Of a DNA stretch of 64,000 nt, positions 41,987 to 51,490 are shown in pieces (position 1 is the first letter of the stretch; every line of letters starts with the position of its first letter). Both the position numbers and the translations under genes were made by a program. Origin of the DNA: JAJCYK01 sp965224285 (lineage in GTDB: Bacteria > Bacteroidota > Bacteroidia > Cytophagales > Cyclobacteriaceae). Below the pieces are notes generated by a model. That model worked only from the letters and a program-made list of their open reading frames with translations. It made no database searches and was not told the DNA's origin. The stretch is taken from NCBI GenBank assembly GCA_965224285.1, contig OZ245043.1, positions 2,170,001 to 2,234,000 on the forward strand. The letters run 5' to 3'.

Positions 41987-44446
41987 ATGAATCTCAATTT
42001 CAAAGATAATATCCTTCCGCACCTGATAGCGGTAATGATTTTCCTCTTACTAACTGTAATTTTTTTTAGTCCGCTGATCTTTAATGATAAAAACTTAGCA
42101 CAGAACGATATCCTGCAAGGCGCCGGAGCGGGTCAGGAAATTGTAGAATACAGGGAACAGACCGGAAAGGAGGCGCTTTGGACCAACTCCATGTTTGGGG
42201 GAATGCCCGCTTATTTGATCAATACCAAATGGAGCGGGGATCTGATGGCATATGTGGCGGCTGTCTATCGTTTGGGGCTTCCAAGCCCTGCCGACATTTT
42301 ATTTGTGGCCATGCTATCATTTTATATCCTGCTGCTGGCCTTCAAAGTGCGCCCCTACCTGGCCATTGCCGGAGCCATTGCTTTCGGCCTGGGCTCCTTT
42401 AATATAATCAGTATCGAGGCCGGGCACATTTGGAAAGTTAGGGCCATCGCCTACATGCCCTTGGTTTTAGCGGGCGTGCACCTGGTATTTAGAAAGAAAT
42501 ACCTCCCTGGTCTGGTGCTGACAGCACTGGCAGTGGCGTTGGAAATTCGAGCCAATCACCTTCAGATCACCTACTATCTATTTTTACTTCTGCTCATCTA
42601 TGGGATAGTGATGCTCATATTTCAGTTCCGGGAGGATGGCTTGCAGTCAGTGCTTAAGATTTCCGGCACTCTGCTAGTGGCAGGAATATTGGCCATAACC
42701 TGCAATTTTGGAAGGTTGTGGACGGTTTATGAATACGGGCAATTCTCAATCAGGGGACCATCAGAATTAACTAGTGGCGAATCCCCGACTTCAGCAGGTT
42801 TGGATAAAGACTATGCTTTCCGATGGAGTAATGGCATTATGGAACCCATTACTTTTATAATACCTAACTTTTATGGTGGGGCCAGTCAGCAGTCACTGGA
42901 TAGCGATTCTAATCTGGGTGAAGTACTTAGCAGAAACGGATTGGCTCCGGTACAGGTCAGGGAGCAGCTACGGAATGTCACTACCTATTGGGGTCAGCAG
43001 CCAGGGGTTGCAGGACCTGTCTATGCGGGATCCATAATGGTCCTATTTTTTGTATTGGGCCTGCTACTCGCTCCTAAAAAACACGTGTATTGGATAGCCA
43101 TAGCGGTTGGCCTTTCCATTGCCTTATCCTGGGGATCTAATTTTCAGATGTTCAACTATTTCATGTTTGACTATTTTCCAGGATATGACAAATTCAGATC
43201 AGTGACCATGACGGTGGTAATTGCCCTGCTATGCATTCCATTGTTGGCCATGTTGGCTCTGGAAAAAGTAATGGTTGAAGGCTGGACCGAACGGAATAGG
43301 AAAAAGTTCTATTTGGCTGGTGGTATCGTTTTAGGGTTCTTATTATTAATCGCCCTGTTAGCGGGAATTTTCAGTTTTCGGGGTTCTGTAGATGAGGTTC
43401 TCAGTCAAGGCGGTGCACCTGACTGGTATATAGACGCGCTGCGTTCAGATCGCAAGGATTTGTTGCGGAGTGACGCCATTCGTTCACTACTTTTTGCCGG
43501 AGCTGTCTTTGCGGTGGTTTTTTATTATCTAAAAACGAAGCTTTCGGAGACCCTGGCACTGGTGCTGATAATCCTGCTCACATGCTTAGATCATTGGTTT
43601 GTGAATAAAAGATACATCTCTACCGATGACTTCATTACCAGGCCGATACAAACTTTTGAAGATCCCAACGAAGCAGACCAGTTTATCCTTTCCGACCCAC
43701 AACTTAATATCAGGGTGCTGAACCTGCAAGGCCCCTGGAATGAAGCGCGCACTAGCTTTCATCATCAGTCTTTAGGGGGGTATCACGGGGCAAAAATGCG
43801 CAGATATCAGGATCTTATTGAGAGGTGTCTAACCCCGGAAATCGAGACCTTGATCAGCCAATTACGAGCCAACCAGTCCGACTTTTCTGCAGTTCCGGTT
43901 ATTAATATGCTCAATACGAAATACCTGCTGGCCGGTGATCGACGTGAAAGTGTTATCACCAACCGTAATCCCTGGGGTAACGCCTGGTTCGTTTCCAAGG
44001 TAGAGGAGGTCAGCTCCCCCGACCAAGAGATTCAAGCTACTTGCAACCTTACAGATCCTCAAACCGCGGTGGTGAATAGCAGCAGATGGAACCTTAACTA
44101 CACTGATCTAAGTGGGGATGGGAGCATCGAACTAATGGAAGCAACTCCTAATTTTTTGAAATACTCCAGCAGCAATAGGGGAGCGGGGCTGGCGGTCTTT
44201 TCTGAAATATTCTATCCTAAGGGATGGAAGGCCAGTATAGATGGAGAATCTGCGGAAATTCTGCAGGTGAACTATATTCTACGGGGCCTGGAAATTCCTG
44301 CCGGAGAACATACCATCGAGTTCACCTTTGAGCCTGCAGCTTATTATACCGGTAATACCATAATGCTGATCGGTTCACTGTTATTGCTATTGCTAGGCCT
44401 TTACACCCTATTTCACCAGTTGAAATTTGCGGTAAGGAACGAATGA
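41987..44446 (+). CDS. YfhO-family polytopic membrane protein
   Basis: 819 residues with about a dozen hydrophobic helices. Family landmarks near the N-terminus: NDILQGAGAGQEIVEYREQ and WTNSMFGGMPAYLI, then many transmembrane segments, and a periplasmic C-terminal domain after about residue 530 with FSEIFYPKGWKASIDGE and HTIEFTFEP, ending in a last helix. YfhO proteins are thought to be GT-C-like glycosyltransferases that add sugars to cell-envelope polymers such as teichoic acids; in Bacteroidota they are frequent and the substrate is unknown. It leads the glycan operon and overlaps the next gene by ATGA. Confidence 0.85.
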   Translation: MNLNFKDNILPHLIAVMIFLLLTVIFFSPLIFNDKNLAQNDILQGAGAGQEIVEYREQTGKEALWTNSMFGGMPAYLINTKWSGDLMAYVAAVYRLGLPSPADILFVAMLSFYILLLAFKVRPYLAIAGAIAFGLGSFNIISIEAGHIWKVRAIAYMPLVLAGVHLVFRKKYLPGLVLTALAVALEIRANHLQITYYLFLLLLIYGIVMLIFQFREDGLQSVLKISGTLLVAGILAITCNFGRLWTVYEYGQFSIRGPSELTSGESPTSAGLDKDYAFRWSNGIMEPITFIIPNFYGGASQQSLDSDSNLGEVLSRNGLAPVQVREQLRNVTTYWGQQPGVAGPVYAGSIMVLFFVLGLLLAPKKHVYWIAIAVGLSIALSWGSNFQMFNYFMFDYFPGYDKFRSVTMTVVIALLCIPLLAMLALEKVMVEGWTERNRKKFYLAGGIVLGFLLLIALLAGIFSFRGSVDEVLSQGGAPDWYIDALRSDRKDLLRSDAIRSLLFAGAVFAVVFYYLKTKLSETLALVLIILLTCLDHWFVNKRYISTDDFITRPIQTFEDPNEADQFILSDPQLNIRVLNLQGPWNEARTSFHHQSLGGYHGAKMRRYQDLIERCLTPEIETLISQLRANQSDFSAVPVINMLNTKYLLAGDRRESVITNRNPWGNAWFVSKVEEVSSPDQEIQATCNLTDPQTAVVNSSRWNLNYTDLSGDGSIELMEATPNFLKYSSSNRGAGLAVFSEIFYPKGWKASIDGESAEILQVNYILRGLEIPAGEHTIEFTFEPAAYYTGNTIMLIGSLLLLLLGLYTLFHQLKFAVRNE

Positions 44447-45744
44447 AAAAAGTACTGATAATTACTTACTATTGGCCTCCAGCCGGAGGGATCTCCGTCC
44501 ACCGCAGTTTGAAGATTGCCAAATACTTGCGAAATTTTGGCTGGGAACCGGTTATCTATACCGCCAAGGACGCGCAATATCCATTTATGGACGACAGCAA
44601 TTTTCGGGATGTGCCCCAAGATGTTGAGATCCTGAAACAACCGATAATCGAACCGTTCAATCTTTTTAAAAAGCTCTCAGGCAGAAAGAAAGAGGAGCCT
44701 CTAAACAGTATCGTCCAGGTTAGGGAAAGAAAAAAAAGTCTGATTGATCGTCTTGCTATCTGGATAAGGGGTAACTTTTTCATACCGGATGCACGTGCTT
44801 TATGGATAAAGCCTTCAGTGGGATTCCTTAGTGAATACCTGAAAAAAAATCCGGTAGACGCTTTATTTACTGATGGTCCTCCTCATACCAACACCGTAAT
44901 AGCCTGTCGCTTACGAAAGAAAACTGGAATTCCATGGCTGGCAGATTTTCAGGACCCCTGGACTCAAGTGGACTACTATCAATTGTTTCCCATCACCAAA
45001 TGGGCGCATGGTAAACACCAGCGCATGGAGCAGGAAGTGTTTAGATATGCCGATAAGATAACCATCGTGAGCCCTTCTTGGAAAGAGGATCTGGAATCAA
45101 TCGGAGCTGATAACGTAGACGTAATTTATTGGGGATTTGACGAGGATGATTTCAAGGATCTATCATTACAGCCAAACCCGAACTTCTCCATTACCCATAC
45201 CGGGTTGTTGGGCCATGACCGTAACACTCCGACTTTGTTTAAGGTACTGGCTGAGTTAAAGCGGGAAATTCCACAATTCAAGCAAAAACTGCGATTGGAA
45301 TTGGCTGGCCAGGTGGATTACGCCGTTTTGGAATCCATTAAAGATCATCAATTGCATGAAAACCTAATTGATCACAAAACCATCAAAAGAGATCAGGCCT
45401 TGCAACTTATCATGAATTCCGCCGTTTTATTGCTACCCTTGAACCAAGCTCATAATGCCAAAGGAAGGATTCCGGGAAAATTTTTCGAGTATCTAAGGGC
45501 GGGCAAGTCTATTCTGTGTTTTGGTCCAGCCGATAGCGATGTTAAACAAATTCTAGACAAAACCGAAAGAGGTAAAAGCTATGAATATAATGATCACCTG
45601 GGGGTGAAAGATTACCTTAAACAGCAATTCAGGAATTATCAAGAGCATAAATTCACCATTGAAACCGATTCCATTTCCCAATACTCCAACTACCATCAAA
45701 CTGAAAAGGTAGGGAAATACTTAGATCAGATCATTTCTAAATGA
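44443..45744 (+). CDS. GT4-type glycosyltransferase (GT-B fold)
   Basis: 433 residues. N-terminus MKKVLIITYYWPPAGGISVHRSLKIAKYL with WPPAGG, a GT4 family signature of the Bacteroidota type, then LADFQDPWTQVDYY, and a C-terminal domain (about 250-433) containing LRLELAGQVD, ALQLIMNSAVLLLPLN and PGKFFEYLRAGKSILCFG, which holds the acceptor/donor region with Glu-x7-Glu-like EYLRAGKSI. It starts within the YfhO stop codon. It likely assembles a surface polysaccharide. The donor sugar is not readable. Confidence 0.85.
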   Translation: MKKVLIITYYWPPAGGISVHRSLKIAKYLRNFGWEPVIYTAKDAQYPFMDDSNFRDVPQDVEILKQPIIEPFNLFKKLSGRKKEEPLNSIVQVRERKKSLIDRLAIWIRGNFFIPDARALWIKPSVGFLSEYLKKNPVDALFTDGPPHTNTVIACRLRKKTGIPWLADFQDPWTQVDYYQLFPITKWAHGKHQRMEQEVFRYADKITIVSPSWKEDLESIGADNVDVIYWGFDEDDFKDLSLQPNPNFSITHTGLLGHDRNTPTLFKVLAELKREIPQFKQKLRLELAGQVDYAVLESIKDHQLHENLIDHKTIKRDQALQLIMNSAVLLLPLNQAHNAKGRIPGKFFEYLRAGKSILCFGPADSDVKQILDKTERGKSYEYNDHLGVKDYLKQQFRNYQEHKFTIETDSISQYSNYHQTEKVGKYLDQIISK

Positions 45745-47168
45745 GCCAAACACCAAAACACCATATTCTGTGCTTTTTAACTGAGGACCAGGGGCGGGAC
45801 GTGGAGATGCTGCTCCCTGTAGTCTATTTTGCAGAAAACTACTTAAACTGTCGGGTGGAATTTGCCTTTGCCTGGGAGGTTCACAAAGTGCTCCTGATCA
45901 AGCCGGAGGTAGTACTGTTGCCTAACACCGTGGGTAATTTTCTGTACTTCCAGATCTCCAAATATGCTTACCAACAGGGTATCAAAGTGTTCTCACTGAT
46001 TTCCGAAGGGAATTATCGCACTGACGGTTCATTCAATTACTGGGGCTGTAACCGGCAAGACGGCACATTCTATCAGGACTTTCTCTGTCTGTGGTCTAAG
46101 AGGGCCTATGATTTCCTGCTAAAGGAAATACCAGAATTCAGTGAAAAAATCGTTCTGACGGGAGCCCCCGGCTTTGATCGTTATTCCATCTATACGTTTA
46201 TGGACAAGGCTGCCTATTTTCGTTCTAAAGAACTGAAGCCTTTTAAGAAAGTAATGGGTTATGCTGCTTGGGGATTTGGTAAGTTAGGCAATGAACTTGG
46301 CAGGAAAGAGCTGTTGTTCTTTTTCAGAAATGAGGAATGGAGACTGGATTGGGCGGAAAAGCAAATGTATTTGGTTGAGGATATCTTGCGTAACATGATC
46401 GAAGCCAACCCCGACACACTGTTCATTCTTAAAAAGCACCCCAAGCAAACCCACGAGCACCTTACCAAGGATAGCATTAACGAAATAAGCAGACTGCAGG
46501 ACTATCCAAATGCCCTCTACATATCCCAAAATGAAGATATTCACCACATTATTTCCGTTTGTGATATTTGGATGGGGTTCGAATCAACCACTGCCATGGA
46601 AAGCTGGATGATGGATGAAAATCGGCCCACCATATTCATCACGCCTGATCCTGAGTTTAACCGCACACAATTATACCAGGGATGTCTGGCTGCCGCCAAT
46701 TATGATCAACTTCAGCAATATACTGCTGAATTCTATGAAACCGGTACCATTTCAGAGTTCCACACTGAGGTCAGAAAGGCCCACCGCCTAAGACTCATTC
46801 GGGAATCGGTGGGATTCGGAGATGGATTCAACCATATTCGAACTGCTTACTACTTAAAACGTACGCTGGATCGACCTCCGAGTCAGTTTAAGGCCAAATT
46901 TTCATTTAAATATTTCATGTGGTATCATTTATTGCACCTGGGTAAGCACTTTTATAACCGCAAGCTATTTTTAAGTCTGCCAAAATTCCGAAAGACTATC
47001 TGGTTGTTTGAACGCTGGAGACTTTCAAACCTGGAGCCCCTGAAACAGAAATATCTCCCGTTCATGCGCGCTTACTATGACAGACACGGAATAAGCCAAA
47101 GATTAGAGGACGGCACCTTGTACCGTGATCTCTTACCATGGGAATTTAACCAAACTCCGAATCAATGA
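45741..47168 (+). CDS. Surface carbohydrate biosynthesis protein (GT-B-like, substrate unknown)
   Basis: 475 residues. The N-terminal half (LLPVVYFAENYLNCRVEFAF, VLLPNTVGNFLYFQISKYA) and the C-terminal part (DTLFILKKHPKQTHEHL, ISVCDIWMGFESTTAMESWM) recall the surface carbohydrate biosynthesis protein (SCB) family that sits with SpsE/F/G-type genes. A fold like CDP-glycerol glycerophosphotransferase or UDP-GlcNAc 2-epimerase is possible. The KKHP-x3-H and E-x-T-T-A-M motifs are like those of GT-B enzymes with a phosphate-binding site. Overlaps both neighbours by ATGA, so it is expressed stoichiometrically with them. Confidence 0.65.
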   Translation: MSQTPKHHILCFLTEDQGRDVEMLLPVVYFAENYLNCRVEFAFAWEVHKVLLIKPEVVLLPNTVGNFLYFQISKYAYQQGIKVFSLISEGNYRTDGSFNYWGCNRQDGTFYQDFLCLWSKRAYDFLLKEIPEFSEKIVLTGAPGFDRYSIYTFMDKAAYFRSKELKPFKKVMGYAAWGFGKLGNELGRKELLFFFRNEEWRLDWAEKQMYLVEDILRNMIEANPDTLFILKKHPKQTHEHLTKDSINEISRLQDYPNALYISQNEDIHHIISVCDIWMGFESTTAMESWMMDENRPTIFITPDPEFNRTQLYQGCLAAANYDQLQQYTAEFYETGTISEFHTEVRKAHRLRLIRESVGFGDGFNHIRTAYYLKRTLDRPPSQFKAKFSFKYFMWYHLLHLGKHFYNRKLFLSLPKFRKTIWLFERWRLSNLEPLKQKYLPFMRAYYDRHGISQRLEDGTLYRDLLPWEFNQTPNQ

Positions 47169-47857
47169 AGACCAGAGCGGCTCTAGTGCTAGCCCGGATG
47201 GATTCGGTGAGATTTCCGGGGAAGGCGCTGTCGCACCTTGGTGAAAAACCAATTATCCAATGGTGTATCAGCGCGCTGACTGACCAGGATCAATTTGAGG
47301 TTATCCTGGCCACCTCTGACCGACCTGTTGATGACCCCCTGGCGGAATGGGCCCGCTTGCGCGGTATAAATGTTTTTCGTGGATCCAGCGACCATGTGGC
47401 CCAGCGGATAATAGATTGCGGAAATGCCTATAACTTAAAGTATTTTGCCAGAATTAACGGTGACAGCCCGTTTGTAATTCCGGAAATGATCAAAATGGGC
47501 TTTTCATTATGCCAGAATAAAGGATTGGATTTTGTGACCAATTTAATACCCCGGGCATTCCCCTACGGAATTTCTGTTGAGGTCTTAAATTTTCATACTT
47601 TTCGAGAAATTTTTCAGGATATGTCGTTGGCAGCCCACCCCGAACACATTACCAATTATTTCTATAAAAATCTGCAACTATTTAAGTATTATTGCATTCC
47701 ATATGAGCATGGCAACGACCATGATATCAGGCTTACTATTGACCTGCCTGACGACCTGGAAAGAATGGAAAAACTCCTGGCAAATATTCCGGGTGCACCA
47801 CCCTACTCACTAAGCGAGATTATCAAAACTTACAAAAAGATTTTTAGGGATCAATGA
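47165..47857 (+). CDS. SpsF-type (COG1861) cytidylyltransferase
   Basis: 230 residues. Nucleotidyltransferase motif LARMDSVRFPGKAL (residues 9-22), then INGDSPFV (about 99-106) with the metal-binding D, and NLIPRAFPYGISVEV (about 127-141), a hallmark of COG1861, plus RLTIDLPDDLERM. Such enzymes activate nonulosonic acids or related sugars as CMP-derivatives. It is 4 bases overlapped on each side by neighbours. In the sps operon of Bacillus spore coats SpsF lies with SpsE and SpsG; the same three types occur together here. Confidence 0.85.
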   Translation: MKTRAALVLARMDSVRFPGKALSHLGEKPIIQWCISALTDQDQFEVILATSDRPVDDPLAEWARLRGINVFRGSSDHVAQRIIDCGNAYNLKYFARINGDSPFVIPEMIKMGFSLCQNKGLDFVTNLIPRAFPYGISVEVLNFHTFREIFQDMSLAAHPEHITNYFYKNLQLFKYYCIPYEHGNDHDIRLTIDLPDDLERMEKLLANIPGAPPYSLSEIIKTYKKIFRDQ

Positions 47858-48924
47858 TCAATTTATATTGCTTGCGACCCAAAGGTTTTAACATCGGAAA
47901 TGACGTTATATTCTTAGCGGTACAGCATTTTATTCGAAAGGCTTTTAAGGAAAATGTTAACATCATATCGCTGGCAGCTACCAACAAGTACGAAACCAAT
48001 AAGAAGGCCGGGCTTACGGCGGCCACCATTTACGAAATCAATCAATACGGTCAGGGCTTGATCATAGGTGGTGGAAATCTGTATGAGAATGGAGAGTTAA
48101 ATGTCAGCGCTACCGCTATTCGTGCCCTTGAAGTGCCTATGATGATTTTTGGGGTATCGCGGGGAAGAATTTACAATAAAAGTTATGAGTTTGTGGACCG
48201 CACAGATGTCATGCCCGATGATGTAATTAAAATACTGCACTCCAAAACCGATGTGTCACTTTCCCGGGATCAGGCCACTTTTGACTATTTATCAGACTTG
48301 GGCTGTGAAAATATACTAGCTGGATGTCCTACCCTCTTTTTAAATGAAATCCCGCAACATACCATCAAAATCCGGGTACATACCCCCACAGACGCCTTGA
48401 TATCTGTGCGAAACCCAGCTCTAATGAGCATTCCAGTAGTGGATCAGATCAAAGTGCGTGACCAGATATTGAAAATGATTGAAGTCCTGAAAGAAAATGG
48501 GTATGAAAACATAAAATTCCTTTGCCATGACCATCGCGATATTGCCTTTACCTCGTCATTTAAAGGTCATGACTATTTTTACACTGAAGATGTTTACGAG
48601 TACATTACTTTATTGAAAAACACCCGGCTTAATGTCACCTACCGCCTGCATTCCTTTCTTCCCTGCATGGCGTTCGACATCCCAGCCATCAAGATAAGCT
48701 ACGATCAGCGGGCATTGAGCATGCTGGAGACCATGGGTCTGGATAAATGGAACATAAACATGCTAAAATCAGAGGTATTGGAGGAGTTTGGCAATCGATT
48801 AAATAATCTCGACGAGCTAGAAAGCTTGAAAAAACAATGCGAAGAAACGGTTTGGGCTGATCTTAAACAAAATATCGAATCCGGCACGGAAACATTCACC
48901 AAACTGGTGCTGGAAAGAGACTGA
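47854..48924 (+). CDS. Polysaccharide pyruvyl transferase family protein
   Basis: 356 residues. Begins MINLYCLRPKGFNIGNDVIFLAVQHFIRKAF, then QGLIIGGGNLYENGELN (about 68-84) and VSLSRDQATFDYLSDLG, later FLCHDHRDIAF and VTYRLHSFLPCMAFDIPAIKISYDQR (about 250-290), which together are the PS_pyruv_trans pattern (GGG loop, D...R, Y-R-x-H with H). These enzymes put pyruvate ketals on glycans from PEP. It overlaps the SpsF gene by ATGA and precedes the NeuB-like gene by 11 bases. The glycan made by this operon may therefore carry pyruvate. Confidence 0.88.
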   Translation: MINLYCLRPKGFNIGNDVIFLAVQHFIRKAFKENVNIISLAATNKYETNKKAGLTAATIYEINQYGQGLIIGGGNLYENGELNVSATAIRALEVPMMIFGVSRGRIYNKSYEFVDRTDVMPDDVIKILHSKTDVSLSRDQATFDYLSDLGCENILAGCPTLFLNEIPQHTIKIRVHTPTDALISVRNPALMSIPVVDQIKVRDQILKMIEVLKENGYENIKFLCHDHRDIAFTSSFKGHDYFYTEDVYEYITLLKNTRLNVTYRLHSFLPCMAFDIPAIKISYDQRALSMLETMGLDKWNINMLKSEVLEEFGNRLNNLDELESLKKQCEETVWADLKQNIESGTETFTKLVLERD

Positions 48925-48935
48925 AGATTATAGAA

Positions 48936-49931
48936 ATGCAGCACCCATATATAATAGCAGAGGCCGGTAATAATCACAATGGAGATGTACCCACCGGTAT
49001 GGAGTTGATTGATGTAGCAGCTAATGCCGGGGCTACCTCAGTTAAATTTCAAATAATATATCCCGAAGAACTTTACCTCACATCTTTTTACGAAAATGGA
49101 CAATACCGGGAAAATGAAGTCATTGCCATGCGCCGAAAGAGCATGCTCAGTGAGGAGCAGTATTTGGAACTAGCCGCCTATGCCAAAGAGCGAGATATGA
49201 GTGTAAGTGCCTCAGTGTTCGGACCAAAAGCTCTTGACTTACTTAAACGGTTCCAGCCTGATTATATAAAAATAGCTTCCTGCGATCTTAACAACTTAAG
49301 GTTACTTAGAGAAACTGCCCAGACCGGCATCAAAATTATCCTCTCTACCGGAATGTCTACGCTTAAGGAAATTGAATTGGCAGTAATGGAACTGGAAAAA
49401 ATAGGCTTCCGTAACCTGGTGTTAATGCATTGTGTTTCAGTATACCCGGTAGAGCTTGCCTCAACTAATGTATACTTTATTAAGACCTTGCAAAAAAATT
49501 TCAACTATCCTGTAGGTTTCTCAGATCATTCTCATACCAATGCGGCCTCGTTGCTGGCATTGGCATTAGGAGCGGAATATTTCGAGAAGCATTTTACCCT
49601 GGATAAATCTCAAACGGGATTTGATCATAGTTACGCCCTGGAACCTGATGAACTTGAACATTATATAAATGAACTGCTGGATGGTTTTCAGGCTATAACC
49701 CCGCAACAAGACAAATTGAGTGCGGAGGAACGAGAGGTTATGCAGCGTGCCAGACGTTCTCTATACGCCAGCCGGGATCTCAATACCGGCCATACCCTGA
49801 CCGATGAGGACATCCTGGTAGTACGGCCTCAGGGCCCACTTGAGGCGCATCAGATAGACCAGGTAATAGGTAAGGTACTCACATCATCCATTAAGAAGCA
49901 TCAGGCGTTAACACGGGATATAATTTCATAA
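48936..49931 (+). CDS. NeuB/SpsE-type nonulosonic acid synthase with C-terminal SAF domain
   Basis: 331 residues. NeuB core (about 1-265): IAEAGNNHNGDVPTG (metal/substrate entry with His), AGATSVKFQII (about 31-41), STGMS, GFSDHSHTNAAS (about 193-204, the metal-site region) and EYFEKHFTLDK (about 212-222). The C-terminal antifreeze-like SAF domain (about 270-331: RRSLYASRDLNTGHTLTDEDI) closes the active site in NeuB dimers. The enzyme condenses PEP with a hexosamine or hexose (phosphate). Which nine-carbon sugar is made is not readable. In Bacillus the ortholog is SpsE. Confidence 0.9.
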   Translation: MQHPYIIAEAGNNHNGDVPTGMELIDVAANAGATSVKFQIIYPEELYLTSFYENGQYRENEVIAMRRKSMLSEEQYLELAAYAKERDMSVSASVFGPKALDLLKRFQPDYIKIASCDLNNLRLLRETAQTGIKIILSTGMSTLKEIELAVMELEKIGFRNLVLMHCVSVYPVELASTNVYFIKTLQKNFNYPVGFSDHSHTNAASLLALALGAEYFEKHFTLDKSQTGFDHSYALEPDELEHYINELLDGFQAITPQQDKLSAEEREVMQRARRSLYASRDLNTGHTLTDEDILVVRPQGPLEAHQIDQVIGKVLTSSIKKHQALTRDIIS

Positions 49932-50942
49932 ATGAGACTGCTGTTCATTAGCAAAGGTTCTACCAAAACCGGTCTGGGTCACGTAATAAGATCCACTACC
50001 TTAGCTACAGAAGCTTTCCGTCAGCAATACCAGGTTGAAAGTGTAATCATTGGCGAACATCAGGTTGTGAGTTTCTTTGCCGGTAAAGCTCCTTTTCACT
50101 GTACTATCATTGACCGCGAATCTCTGATCTGGCCCCATATTAATGAGCATTATGATGCCATTATCTTTGATCTGCTGGAGCTCGGCTTGGAAATTATTAA
50201 CAAACTAAAAAAGGTGGCAAATCTGTTGGTATCCATTTCTCCAATATTCAACCAAATGGATAAAATGCACCTTTTGTTTAACAGGACCAAATACTTGCCT
50301 CACTATTATCGTGACTGGGATTTAAACATCTACGCGGGCTTAGAGTATGCTATAATTCAAAAAAATTGTATCCGCATTGAGACTGAAGACTATCGAAGAA
50401 ATCTGGATAGAGAAGTATTATCCGTTGCGTTATGTATGGGGGGAGGAGATGCAGGAAACAAAACCCTTAAATATCTTAAGCATCTTACCCAGTGCACTCA
50501 GGCTACTACTTTCTGGGTTTTATTAGGTGAAGGTTACCGCCATTCCTATGACCAGTTGGTAAGTGTTATCGAAAGTGAAAAAGAGCACGAGGTTATATTG
50601 GCAAAAACCAATAAATCCATGTGGCACATTTTAAAAAATTGTGTTACCATCATTCTACCTGGGGGTATCACTACCTATGAAGCCGTCCATGCAGGTTTGC
50701 CTACTATCAATACTTACGAAAAAGAAGATCAGTATTTCTTGATAAAGGAATTAGTGGAGCAAAATGTCAGCTGTAATGTGGGGCTTAGTACTGAAGAGAA
50801 TCTCCAACAAATACCACATATCTTAGAGCATCTTTCAGAAAACCGGGAAGAACTTATCAATAAGCATGTAAAAGCCAAACAATTGATCGATAAGTCGGGT
50901 AGTGAACGCATTTTACAGGTGATTGCCCAATATTCAAGCTAA
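49932..50942 (+). CDS. SpsG/PseG-like glycosyltransferase or nucleotide-sugar hydrolase
   Basis: 336 residues. N-terminus LLFISKGSTKTGLGHVIRSTTLATEAF with GxGHxxR, the PseG/SpsG signature; YDAIIFDLLELG (about 72-83), then SVALCMGGGDAGNKTLKYLKHL (the second Rossmann half with GGGD) and CVTIILPGGITTYEAVHAGLPTI (about 235-257), the GT28-like donor site. Members either remove UDP from UDP-6-deoxy-AltdiNAc (PseG) or act as glycosyltransferases (SpsG). Its start directly follows the NeuB stop, so the two are coupled. Without a PseB/PseC/PseH set nearby, a glycosyltransferase role is at least as likely. Confidence 0.82.
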   Translation: MRLLFISKGSTKTGLGHVIRSTTLATEAFRQQYQVESVIIGEHQVVSFFAGKAPFHCTIIDRESLIWPHINEHYDAIIFDLLELGLEIINKLKKVANLLVSISPIFNQMDKMHLLFNRTKYLPHYYRDWDLNIYAGLEYAIIQKNCIRIETEDYRRNLDREVLSVALCMGGGDAGNKTLKYLKHLTQCTQATTFWVLLGEGYRHSYDQLVSVIESEKEHEVILAKTNKSMWHILKNCVTIILPGGITTYEAVHAGLPTINTYEKEDQYFLIKELVEQNVSCNVGLSTEENLQQIPHILEHLSENREELINKHVKAKQLIDKSGSERILQVIAQYSS

Positions 50943-50980
50943 GTTGAACAGACCAAGACCAACTATAAATCAAATGGCCC

Positions 50981-51478
50981 ATGATTGAACTCCAGCCTAT
51001 TAAACTTTTCCTTACTGATGTTGACGGAGTGCTGACCGATGGCGGGATGTATTACACTGAAAAGGGAGATGAGTTCAAAAGGTTCTGTGTCTATGATGGA
51101 ATGGGGCTGCAACAGATACAACTTCGGGGAATTAAAACAGGAATCATCACTTCTGAGGACCGTATGCTAAACCAGCGCAGGGCCCAAAAGATAGGTTTAG
51201 ACTATTATTACCCCGGAGTCAAGCAAAAATTGCAATTGGCTACCTCATTATGTGATGAGCTGGCTATAACCCTGGAACAGGTTGCTTTTATCGGTGATGA
51301 TGTAAATGATTTGGAACTTTTAGGAGCGGTTGGAATCGCAGCCTGTCCGTTAAATGCCCGGTCAGAGGTAAAGGCCATCCCCAATATACTGCAATTGCAA
51401 ACTGCCGGGGGCCAGGGTGCTGTCCGGGAATTTATAGAGTATTTGATGGATAACCAATTAATCTCCGAATCCCCATAA
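50981..51478 (+). CDS. KdsC-like HAD-IIIC phosphatase
   Basis: 165 residues. HAD motif I as LFLTDVDGVLTDGGMYY with Asp13 and Asp15, motif II-like TSEDRM (about 60), Lys near 87 and motif III IGDDVNDLELLGAVG (about 110-124). This cap-less HAD-C0 group includes KDO-8-phosphate phosphatase and the nonulosonate-9-phosphate phosphatases of Bacteroides. In this cluster, next to a NeuB-type synthase, removing a 9-phosphate from a nonulosonic acid is the more plausible role; KDO synthesis cannot be excluded. It starts 38 bases after the SpsG-like gene. Confidence 0.88.
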   Translation: MIELQPIKLFLTDVDGVLTDGGMYYTEKGDEFKRFCVYDGMGLQQIQLRGIKTGIITSEDRMLNQRRAQKIGLDYYYPGVKQKLQLATSLCDELAITLEQVAFIGDDVNDLELLGAVGIAACPLNARSEVKAIPNILQLQTAGGQGAVREFIEYLMDNQLISESP

Positions 51479-51490
51479 CCGTTACCTGTT

